Source of the DNA: Desulfovibrionaceae bacterium
Lineage (GTDB): Bacteria; Desulfobacterota; Desulfovibrionia; Desulfovibrionales; Desulfovibrionaceae
Direction: 5' to 3'
Assembly: GCA_031082225.1 (NCBI GenBank)
Contig: JAVHLG010000043.1
Span: 1 to 32,046 of the forward strand
DNA length: 32,046 nucleotides
Positions 6,766 to 13,219 of this stretch are shown one piece after another. The notes beneath the pieces were generated by a model, which was not told the DNA's origin, ran no database searches, and was given only the letters and a program-made list of their open reading frames with translations. The position numbers were made by a program, and so were the translations under genes. Position 1 is the stretch's first letter. The number at the start of each line of letters is the position of its first letter.

Positions 6766-8429
6766 CACTTCTTCTCCCTCTTTTTTCTGGACAAAAAGCG
6801 GATGAACCCGTGTCCGGCCACGCCCAAAAGCGCGGCGGCCGAGGCCCCGAACCCCAGATCGGTCACGGCGGCGGAGGTGTCGCGGCCGGGGATGTACACC
6901 CCGGGGACGCCCTTCATGCGGCCGTCCCGGGAGTGGCACTCGGCGCAGGGCACGGCCTGTTCGCGCGGGGCCACCATGTGGGTCGTGGGGTAGTAGTATT
7001 CCGTGGACACGAAGCCGAACTCGCCGGAGAACGGCATGTCCACATAGGCCATGCCGGCCGTGATGGCCTTTTTCCAGTCGTACTTCGCCCAATACGCGTC
7101 GGAATCCTTGCCCCCGAAGAGATTGGGGATGACCATGGTCATATTGACCGTGTCATAGGGCTGTTTGCCCCGATGCACCTTAAACGGCATGATCCGCGAC
7201 CTGGGGTCGTCCGGGCCGCCCACGGGCTGGTTCATGGACACCACGGCCGAGGGGTCGATGACGTCGGTGACCAGCTTGTGGCTCATGGCCCCGTTAAACC
7301 AGCGGTATTCCGGCTCCACGTTTTTCTCCCATACGAAATCGCCCTTCTTGGAATCGTAGATGGGCTTGCCCAGGGGGCCGTCCTTCTTGAAGGGCTTGCC
7401 CTCGGCGTTCTTCTGTCCCGCCGTGGACCAGTCCCAGACCATCTTGGTGGGGATGATCCGGGCGAAGTGCGGGATGTGGCAGGACTGGCAGGCCACCTTG
7501 TCCGTGTGGTCGTTGGACTTGGCGTCGTTTTTGTGGGGCGTCGCGCTGTGGCAGGACTCGCAGGCGATCTTGGAGGCCAGGTCGGCCTCGGTGAGGCTGA
7601 TGCGCTCGGGCGCGGCCGGGGTGGTGTAGAGACGGCCCGCGATCTGGTGGTCCTTGGTGGTGTGGCAGCGCTGGCAGGTGAAGTTTAGGCCCTCGGCATC
7701 CATGTGCACGTCCAGGCTCTTTTTGGGCATGGCCATGGAACTGTCCAGGTCGCCGTGTTTGACCGCGTCGCCGCCGCCGCCGTAGAAATGGCAGGTGCCG
7801 CAGTTGACGCGGTCGGGCTTGCCCACCTTGGCCACGATTTTTTTGTAGTCCGGGGGCAGGTAGGTCTTGCCGGATTCGGGGAAGACCGTGGGCTCCTTGA
7901 CCGGATTGCCCGCCCCGGCCGGATACTTTTCATAGGTGTGGGTGGTGTCGTGGCACACCAGACAGTCGATCTTGGTGTTGGACGTGAAATCGAAGTTTTT
8001 GTCCTTCCAGCCGTAGCCGATGTGGCAGGAGGTGCAGCGCGGCTCGTTGGAGGGCACGGCGATACAGAAGTTGTTGATGGTTTTCCCGTACTTGCCCATG
8101 TTTTTTCCGTCGCCGCAGTTGTCGCACAGCCAGGTCCAGTGGATGGAGTGGTGGATCTGTTCGGCGGCCTGGGTGTGACAGGAGAGGCAGGCCGCCGTGA
8201 CCTCCTCGGGAGAGGCGAAGTCCTTCTGCAGGGCCTCGAGTTTGGAGTGGTCCACCGTGGTCCAGCGCCCGCCCGGGGCCATGACCGCGTTCTGGGCCAG
8301 TTTCCGTCCCGGGGCCGCATCGCCCGCCACCTCTGCCGGGCCCGAGGCCCCCACCGGCCCCAGGGCCATCAGGGCGGCCGTGCCGACAAGCGCCGCTACA
8401 AGAAACCAGGATCGTGTCCCTTGCCGCAT
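6765..8429 (-). CDS. octaheme c-type cytochrome, tetrathionate reductase family
   Basis: This 554-residue exported multiheme cytochrome has an N-terminal signal segment (about 7-29). It has exactly eight CxxCH heme-attachment motifs, at 81-85, 132-136, 156-160, 210-214, 252-256, 290-294, 314-318 and 495-499. The pattern, with the NNFCIAV...NEPRCTSCHIGYGW stretch, matches the Shewanella-type octaheme tetrathionate reductase family, in which the active-site heme has a lysine ligand. Lysines at 109-116, between motifs one and two, are candidates. An extra Cys pair without histidine (C102, C105) lies there too. Near the C terminus a hydrophobic helix (about 525-546) followed by RKKREKK should anchor it in the membrane. 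The ATG at 8429 has a strong AAGGAGGG. The physiological substrate (tetrathionate, nitrite, hydroxylamine or another) cannot be told from sequence. Confidence 0.92.
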   Translation of the reverse strand: MRQGTRSWFLVAALVGTAALMALGPVGASGPAEVAGDAAPGRKLAQNAVMAPGGRWTTVDHSKLEALQKDFASPEEVTAACLSCHTQAAEQIHHSIHWTWLCDNCGDGKNMGKYGKTINNFCIAVPSNEPRCTSCHIGYGWKDKNFDFTSNTKIDCLVCHDTTHTYEKYPAGAGNPVKEPTVFPESGKTYLPPDYKKIVAKVGKPDRVNCGTCHFYGGGGDAVKHGDLDSSMAMPKKSLDVHMDAEGLNFTCQRCHTTKDHQIAGRLYTTPAAPERISLTEADLASKIACESCHSATPHKNDAKSNDHTDKVACQSCHIPHFARIIPTKMVWDWSTAGQKNAEGKPFKKDGPLGKPIYDSKKGDFVWEKNVEPEYRWFNGAMSHKLVTDVIDPSAVVSMNQPVGGPDDPRSRIMPFKVHRGKQPYDTVNMTMVIPNLFGGKDSDAYWAKYDWKKAITAGMAYVDMPFSGEFGFVSTEYYYPTTHMVAPREQAVPCAECHSRDGRMKGVPGVYIPGRDTSAAVTDLGFGASAAALLGVAGHGFIRFLSRKKREKK

Positions 8430-9006
8430 AAGCCCTCCTTTCCTGTTCCGTGCCCGAGTTCCACGGAGCTCCCGCCTTGCGGTCATATCCGCGCCTGGCG
8501 GACACCCCGCACACCTTTTCCGACATATCCCATTTTGCGGTTCCGGCAAACCGGCGCGCCGCAATGTGCGACACAAGAAATGTTCTCGACGGTTTTTTTT
8601 GCGTCTTCACACATCGGGAGAAGATGGGGCAGACGATACAGGATTTTCAAGGGCGTTGGCAATACCCCCGAGGGGTTTTTGAATCAAGTATTTTCGCCAA
8701 TTATTGAAGGAAAACACTATGAAATGGGATTGGGGCGGGCGGGTGGACGGTGTCCGGAATGGAGACGGAAAGGCACGGTAAATCCAGAGAGAATGCTATT
8801 ATGCTGTGAGGTTACGAAATGTTACGGGGATGCCGTCACTCCTCGGGGGGCTGGGGTCGGCCAGGGCGTGAGACCGCTGCGAGTGATTTTATTGAACCGG
8901 GGTACGGTATATGTGGAGTCCTCCCGGGACTTTCCCCGGTGGCGGTGCGGGTCTTCCCTGAGGGGGCGCCTTGCGACGGGGCCGCGGTCATGGGCCTGCC
9001 GGGGGA
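8430..9006. other. intergenic region upstream of the octaheme operon
   Basis: This stretch lacks a recognisable gene and is locally less GC-rich around 8590-8730. It contains the probable promoter of the octaheme-cytochrome b operon on the minus strand. A 20-codon plus-strand open frame at 8719-8781 (ATG AAA TGG start, AAGGA upstream) is possible but has no recognisable features. A T8 run at 8593-8600 has no clear stem before it. No tRNA-like fold was seen. Confidence 0.5.
8633..8662 (-). promoter_or_regulatory. possible sigma70 promoter of octaheme operon
   Basis: On the minus strand TTGCCA (8662-8657, 5/6 match) is followed after 18 bases by TATCGT (8638-8633, 4/6 match). This would give a leader of about 200 bases before the octaheme ATG at 8429. 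It is the best hexamer pair I found in the upstream region, but the long leader leaves it uncertain. Confidence 0.3.
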
Positions 9007-9270
9007 TCACGCTGACGTTTTTCCCCGCCCGAAGGAGGCCAGCACCCCCAGACAGGCAAAGGCTGCGAAGGCCGAAAGGCCCAGGCGCATGCTGTCTATG
9101 AACCGGGGTAGGGTATCCTGGGAGACGGCCTCGCCGCCCAGAAGCAGGGAGAAGATCAGCGTCACCGCCGTCATGCTGGCGGCCATGCCCAGGGTGCGCA
9201 TGGAGCCCACCATGCCCGAGGCCACGCCGAATTGGCGTTTGGGGACGCTGGCCAGAATGCCGCCGTCGTC
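9007..9270 (-). pseudogene. remnant of an MFS (DHA2-like) exporter, C-terminal end only
   Basis: The minus-strand frame reads GGILASVPKRQFGVASGMVG, then SMRTLGM..., then two hydrophobic helices and a terminal ASFGRGK. This is the characteristic ending of 14-helix DHA2/EmrB-type drug exporters. Only about 87 residues remain. The same frame hits a stop (TGA at 9315-9313) just upstream, and the rest of the transporter is absent: the next upstream sequence is the start of the divergent HD gene. A GTG at 9225 could start a 72-residue peptide, but no function is expected. I read it as the scar of a deletion or rearrangement. Confidence 0.75.
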
Positions 9271-9340
9271 AGCCGGGCGTTGCGGTTTGCCTGTCCCGGG
9301 GCTAGGATGGCCTCAGCCGACAGTCCCCCAAGGAGCCGCC

Positions 9341-10600
9341 ATGGTCAGCGTGCGCAAGAGCCTTTTGCAACTGGTGTTTGCCGGGTCGTTCATGAAGCGC
9401 TGGAACGACAAGCACCGGTCCATGGATCTGGTGGAGGTGGACAAGCAGGCCCACAAGATGATGGTGGCCTGGATGCTCTTTTCGCTGAACTCCCGGCATC
9501 TGCCGCCCAGGGAGCGCACGGCCCTGGCCGGGGAGATCATCGAGGGCGGCATCTTCGACTATTTCTACCGTCTGGTCATCACCGACATCAAACCGCCGGT
9601 GTTCTACCGCATCAAGGCCAACCCGGCCCATTACGAGAAACTCACGGCCTGGGTGCTGGAACAGCTCGAGCCCCGGGTGCGCTCCCTGGGGGAGCCCTTC
9701 TGGGGGCGGCTGACGGACTACCTGTCCGTGCCCGAGGCCGATACCCCGGCCCGACGCATCTTAAGCGCCGCCCATCTGTATGCCAGCAGTTGGGAATACA
9801 GCCTGATCAAGGCCGAAAACCCCTGGGACGAGGAGCTTTTGGACATCGACTCCTCGTTTCGGGAGGGCCTTTTGGCCTACCGCGACCTGGAGGGCGTACC
9901 GGAACTGGCCGGGGCCATGTTTTCGGGCGAACGCAACGCCATCGGCCGATTCGCCCGCATCCTGGGGCAGCTCCGCTTCCAGACCCGCTGGTCCCAGACC
10001 CCGCGCATCCCCGAAACCTCGGTCTTGGGGCACATGTTCATCGTGGCCTGCTACGCCTATTTCTTCAGCCTGGCCGTGGACGCCTGTCCGGCCCGGCGCA
10101 ACAACAACTTCTTCGCCGGGCTCTTCCACGATCTGCCCGAGCTTCTGACCCGGGACATCATCTCGCCGGTGAAAAAATCCGTGCGCCACATCGGGGAGAT
10201 GATCAAGGAATACGAAAACCAGGAGCTCGACCAGCGGATATTCACGCCGCTGACCCAGGGCGGCTATTCCGTCCTGGCCGACCGGCTGGCCTATTTCCTG
10301 GGCATGGAGGTGGGCTCGGAGTTCCAGGCCTCGGCGGTGGTGGACGGGAAGGTGGCGGCCCTGGACGAGGCCGCCCTGGACGGGGCCTGCAACGACGACG
10401 CCTTTGATCCCAAGGACGGCTACCTGCTCAAGGTCTGCGACAGCCTGGCGGCGTTTATCGAGGCCTATACGGCCATGCGCAACGGCATCACCTCGGACCA
10501 GCTTATGCGGGCCATCTGGCGCATCCGCACGGACTACGCCCAGGCGGTGCTGGCCGGGGGGCGGGTCCATGTGGGCGCGCTATTCGCCGATTTCGACTGA
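9341..10600 (+). CDS. HD-domain phosphohydrolase, YfbR-type
   Basis: This 419-residue soluble protein has a C-terminal HD domain (about 222-380) resembling YfbR-like 5'-nucleotidases (HD_3 group). The metal-site residues are visible: H231 (ETSVLGHMFIVA), H263-D264 and E267 in LFHDLPELLTRDIISPVKKS (also D272), and the distant D367 (KVCDSLAAFIEAY). The first 215 residues form a mostly helical region I do not recognise, so the protein is about twice the length of YfbR. The ATG at 9341 is preceded by AAGGAG. An in-frame extension upstream to 8819 runs antisense across the MFS remnant and is not credible as coding. Family members dephosphorylate deoxynucleoside monophosphates; that activity is plausible but not shown here. 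Confidence 0.8.
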   Translation: MVSVRKSLLQLVFAGSFMKRWNDKHRSMDLVEVDKQAHKMMVAWMLFSLNSRHLPPRERTALAGEIIEGGIFDYFYRLVITDIKPPVFYRIKANPAHYEKLTAWVLEQLEPRVRSLGEPFWGRLTDYLSVPEADTPARRILSAAHLYASSWEYSLIKAENPWDEELLDIDSSFREGLLAYRDLEGVPELAGAMFSGERNAIGRFARILGQLRFQTRWSQTPRIPETSVLGHMFIVACYAYFFSLAVDACPARRNNNFFAGLFHDLPELLTRDIISPVKKSVRHIGEMIKEYENQELDQRIFTPLTQGGYSVLADRLAYFLGMEVGSEFQASAVVDGKVAALDEAALDGACNDDAFDPKDGYLLKVCDSLAAFIEAYTAMRNGITSDQLMRAIWRIRTDYAQAVLAGGRVHVGALFADFD

Positions 10601-10757
10601 GTTGTCCGGGAGGCGGCAGGCCCGGAGACGTCTCGTTTTCCGCCGCCAACGAGGCACGCCTCCAAGGGGTTATTTCACGATCTTGCCGCACGGATGGTGA
10701 GGACGCGGCACGAAGACCGGAACGGATGGGAAACCGCCAGGGAACAAGGAGACCTCC
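10601..10757. other. gap between HD and CBS genes with GC-rich complementary segments
   Basis: The gap contains GGAGGCG (10609-10615) complementary to CGCCTCC (10657-10663). It also contains GGCGGC (10612-10617) complementary to GCCGCC (10642-10647), and a GAGACGTCTC palindrome (10625-10634). The first two pairings compete. No U tract follows, so a terminator is doubtful; a structured leader of the CBS gene is an alternative. Confidence 0.3.
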
Positions 10758-11252
10758 ATGCTGCGAAAAAGGGCGTTCGACATCCTGCGCACGGACTATG
10801 TGGTCATCGGCCCGCAGGACAGCTTTGGGGATGCCGTCAGGCGGCTCTTTACGCATCTGGCCCATACCCCGGACATGGACGCGGCGGCCCTGGTGGGCCC
10901 GGACGGCTTTGTGGGCGTGGCCGACAGCAGCGACATGCTCGCGGCGCTTGGCGACTGCGCCGTGGACGACGGGCTGCGCCTGAGCCTTGGGGCCTCGGAT
11001 TTCGAGCCGGTGTTCGCGGCCCAGTGCCGCACCTGCCTTGGGCGTCCGGCCCTGGAGATGCTCGCCGCGCGTGACGGCGAGACCCCGGTGGCGGGCCCCC
11101 GGGACGCCCTGGTGCTGGTCCTGGACGCCATGCGGCAGGCCGGGGCGCGGTTTGCGGCCGTGGTGGACGGGGGGAGGGTGCTGGGGCTTTTGTCGGCCCG
11201 GGACATCCTTGGGGAATTTGCCCGGCTGGCCGAGACGTCGCGCGGGATCTGA
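10758..11252 (+). CDS. stand-alone CBS-pair domain protein
   Basis: This 164-residue cytoplasmic protein is little more than two tandem CBS motifs (about 8-65 and 108-158). The second ends in the typical VVDGGRVLGLLSARDIL. CBS pairs bind adenosine nucleotides (AMP, ATP, SAM, c-di-AMP) and regulate partners. A linker between the motifs carries QCRTCLG (C90, C93), which could bind a metal or be redox-active. The ATG at 10758 follows AAGGAG. It lies 157 bases after the HD gene on the same strand and converges on the HD-GYP gene, leaving 19 bases between stops. No partner protein is identifiable, so its role is open. Confidence 0.85.
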   Translation: MLRKRAFDILRTDYVVIGPQDSFGDAVRRLFTHLAHTPDMDAAALVGPDGFVGVADSSDMLAALGDCAVDDGLRLSLGASDFEPVFAAQCRTCLGRPALEMLAARDGETPVAGPRDALVLVLDAMRQAGARFAAVVDGGRVLGLLSARDILGEFARLAETSRGI

Positions 11253-11274
11253 GGCCTGCGTCCGTGCGGCCTCA
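11250..11274. terminator. inverted repeat spanning both convergent stop codons
   Basis: TGAGGCC (11250-11256) and GGCCTCA (11268-11274) form a perfect 7-bp inverted repeat with an 11-base loop. The first TGA is the stop of the CBS gene; the complement of the last TCA is the stop of the HD-GYP gene. It is the only stem between the two convergent genes. No T run flanks it on either strand, so a bidirectional transcript-end role is inference. Confidence 0.4.
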
Positions 11275-12276
11275 GCGTCGTTCGTTCACCAGATGGTTGA
11301 TGAGAAGCTTTGTGATCTCGGAGGGATATCGTTTGACATCGTCGCACAGGGCCTTGGCCGCCGTCATGGGGTCCATGGCCCTGGCGTAGGGGCGGTCGGT
11401 GCACATGGCGCAAAACGAGTCGGCCACGGCGCAGACAAGCCCCAGGTCGGAGATGCCCGGACCGCTTAAATGCTGGGGATAGCCGTTGCCGTCCAGACGC
11501 TCGTGGTGGTGGTTCACGCAGTTTTCCACCTCGGGATACTTGATGTCCAGCCGGGCGATCATCTCGTAGCCGCTTAAGGTGTGGGTCTGGATCTTCTGGC
11601 GTTCCTCGGGGGTCAGGGGCTTGGTCTTGTCGCGGATAAACGCCGGCACCTTGCTCATGCCCATGTCGTGCAGAAAAAAACCCAGGGCGGCGCGGTCGAA
11701 GGGCTGGCGGTTTTTGGGTTCCTTGTTGAAATCGTCGGACAGGCGCAGGATGTGCAGCAAAATCCCCAAAAAGCCGCTGTTGACGGAATGGTTGGGGAGG
11801 TTGTGCTCCTGGTTTCGGCGTCTGGCCAGGGCCTTGATGCGTGAGAAATCCTGCCACAGGTATTCCGTGAGCGTAAACACGTCCTCCTGCACCTTGTCGT
11901 AGACCACCTTGACGGGCTGCTCGAAAAAGGCCTGCATGCGGCGGGTCAGCGCCATCTGAAAGATGTCCGCGATCTCGCGTTCCAATAGATGCTTGTCCAG
12001 AAGCACCAGGTCGAGCTGGTGGCTGATGTGCTTGACGTACACGGACTGGTCGGCCCGGGAGACGAAGATCACCCCGGCGTCCACCAGTTCCGCCAGCTCC
12101 TCGGCCTGTTCCCTGGCAAGCCGCTCCCCGACCTTGTAATAGGTGATGATCCGGGACACGTCCTCCCGGAAGCGGTAGATGTTCAGCGGCGGACGGAACT
12201 TGTTGAAGCTTTGCAGAATATCCCTGTTGATCTGGTAATATTCTTCCTCGAAGTCCTGGGGCAGATCGTCGCTCAT
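11272..12276 (-). CDS. HD-GYP domain c-di-GMP phosphodiesterase
   Basis: This 334-residue protein should hydrolyse the second messenger cyclic di-GMP. The C-terminal HD-GYP domain (about 150-325) has NHSVNSG (162-168), FLHDMGMSKVP (201-211, HD at 203-204), HHERLDGNGYP (257-267), the complete HD-GYP signature, and ADSFCAM (D286). The N-terminal 140 residues are helical with no receiver, PAS or membrane segment visible, a lead region I do not recognise. The start at ATG 12276 is chosen because the translation begins cleanly (MSDDLPQDFEEEYY) there; an upstream in-frame ATG at 12372 would add a low-complexity lead. The ribosome site is weak (AAGGACGG, rather distant). Because the signature is intact, activity is likely. 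Confidence 0.9.
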   Translation of the reverse strand: MSDDLPQDFEEEYYQINRDILQSFNKFRPPLNIYRFREDVSRIITYYKVGERLAREQAEELAELVDAGVIFVSRADQSVYVKHISHQLDLVLLDKHLLEREIADIFQMALTRRMQAFFEQPVKVVYDKVQEDVFTLTEYLWQDFSRIKALARRRNQEHNLPNHSVNSGFLGILLHILRLSDDFNKEPKNRQPFDRAALGFFLHDMGMSKVPAFIRDKTKPLTPEERQKIQTHTLSGYEMIARLDIKYPEVENCVNHHHERLDGNGYPQHLSGPGISDLGLVCAVADSFCAMCTDRPYARAMDPMTAAKALCDDVKRYPSEITKLLINHLVNERR

Positions 12277-12370
12277 GGTGCGTTCGCCCGTCCTTGTGGC
12301 GTCTGGCTGCGGTGCGCGGCCGTTTCCCGGGGGGCCGGGGGCGCGTTTATTGCTGAACGATTCTGTGTGC

Positions 12371-12399
12371 ATGTAACGGGTTTCCCTGGAATATGGCAA
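12371..12399 (-). promoter_or_regulatory. possible promoter of HD-GYP gene
   Basis: On the minus strand TTGCCA (12399-12394, 5/6) is followed after 17 bases by TTACAT (12376-12371, 3/6), about 95 bases upstream of the chosen ATG. Spacing is ideal but the -10 match is weak. If this is right, the upstream in-frame ATG at 12372 cannot be used, because it lies in the -10 box. Confidence 0.3.
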
Positions 12400-12615
12400 C
12401 CCCGGCGGGCGGTTTTCGCCCCTGGGGCCGCAGGATGTCTCCGTGCCGCGGCAGACCGGGGGCACGGTGTGGGGGCCGCCTTGCCCCGCTTCGGGCGCTC
12501 CCCGTCCGGGAGGCCGCCTTGGGGGGGCTCCACTTTTTTCGCCGCCGGTGCGCCGCATTCCCGCCGTTCTCCCACCTCACGGTAAAAATTCCGTCAAAAT
12601 GGCCTGTTTTGCATG

Positions 12616-12652
12616 TCCCTGTGAACTAAATCCCCTTGACAGTGAACAGGGA
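12616..12652 (+). promoter_or_regulatory. dcw promoter candidate: TTGACA inside an inverted repeat
   Basis: A perfect -35 box TTGACA lies at 12636-12641, but no good -10 follows at 16-18 bases. It sits within TCCCTGT (12616-12622) and ACAGGGA (12646-12652), a perfect 7-bp inverted repeat. GTGAAC also occurs twice, at 12621 and 12643, 22 bases apart. The MraZ-type repeats begin 25 bases after the -35, where they would overlap the -10 or start site, as expected for a repressor operator. The promoter identity is tentative. Confidence 0.4.
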
Positions 12653-12666
12653 TTGGAAGAGAAACT

Positions 12667-12722
12667 GTGGGAAAGAGTGGTAATAAGTGGAGAGATGTGG
12701 CCCGTGGTGGGTCCGGGTGGGC
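12667..12722 (+). promoter_or_regulatory. MraZ-box array: six GTGG motifs at exact 10-bp period
   Basis: GTGG occurs at 12667, 12677, 12687, 12697, 12707 and 12717, each separated by six variable bases. Known MraZ operators in E. coli are TGGGN repeats with 5-base spacers, and in mycoplasmas AAAGTG-type repeats about 10 bp apart. Here three units are strict TGGGN (TGGGA, TGGGT, TGGGC) and the others TGGNN. The array ends 30 bases before the mraZ ATG. The repeat pattern is directly visible; its use as MraZ autoregulatory site is inferred from position and the known motif. Most described operators have three or four units, so six is long. Confidence 0.75.
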
Positions 12723-12752
12723 CGAAGCGGCCCGCCGTAGCCGGGAGGGGCG

Positions 12753-13208
12753 ATGTTTCGAGGGCATTCCTACCGCAGCCTCGATCCCAAGGGGCGGCTC
12801 ATGCTTCCGCCGGAATTCCGGGAGGAGGTCTTGCGCCATGATCCCGAGGGACGCCTCATGCTCACCAGCTTCGACGAGTGCGTGTGCGGATACCCCATTC
12901 CCGAATGGGAGGGGATCGAAAAGAGCTTCATGGCCGTCAACGTCTTAAACGTCAGGCTGCGCAACCTGCAGCGGCGGATCATCGCCGGGGCCATGGAAGT
13001 GGCCCTGGACAAGCAGGGCCGCATCCTGGTGCCGCCGCATCTGCGCTCCTACGGGGCCTTGGACAAGGATGTGGTGCTGGCGGGCATGGTGACCAAGTTC
13101 GAGATCTGGGATCAGGGACGGTTTGAGGCCCGGCTCAAGGCCACGGACGAGAATCTCGACGCGGACATGGCCGAACTGGCCGCCGCCGGTTTCGAGTTGC
13201 GCCTGTAG
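12753..13208 (+). CDS. mraZ: transcriptional regulator MraZ
   Basis: MraZ is the first gene of dcw clusters and a DNA-binding regulator of that cluster, forming ring-shaped oligomers from two SpoVT-AbrB-like halves. The 151-residue product shows the two internally repeated motifs: SLDPKGRLMLPPEFRE (9-24) and VALDKQGRILVPPHLR (83-98). Length is typical. The ATG at 12753 follows GGGAGGGG closely. The GTGG repeat array directly upstream is its likely operator. It ends five bases before the first possible rsmH start, so the two genes are probably cotranscribed. Confidence 0.97.
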   Translation: MFRGHSYRSLDPKGRLMLPPEFREEVLRHDPEGRLMLTSFDECVCGYPIPEWEGIEKSFMAVNVLNVRLRNLQRRIIAGAMEVALDKQGRILVPPHLRSYGALDKDVVLAGMVTKFEIWDQGRFEARLKATDENLDADMAELAAAGFELRL

Positions 13209-13219
13209 GCCGCGTGGAC

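Larger units (their letters stand above)
12277..12752. other. divergent intergenic region between HD-GYP gene and mraZ
   Basis: This 476-bp region separates the minus-strand HD-GYP gene from the dcw cluster and should contain both promoters. No gene is recognised in it. The left two thirds are very GC-rich; the part from about 12580 to 12700 is clearly more AT-rich and holds the putative dcw promoter elements and the MraZ-type repeat array. Confidence 0.6.

Noticed and set aside
8593-8600. T8 run as terminator
   Set aside because: No stable stem precedes it on the plus strand, and on the minus strand it is an A run.
8719-8781. 20-codon plus-strand open frame with AAGGA upstream
   Set aside because: Too short and featureless to support; the nearby promoter-like hexamers would leave no leader.
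8819-9340. 174-residue N-terminal extension of the HD protein
   Set aside because: It is antisense to the recognisable MFS remnant, Arg/Pro-rich, and a good ribosome site precedes the ATG at 9341.
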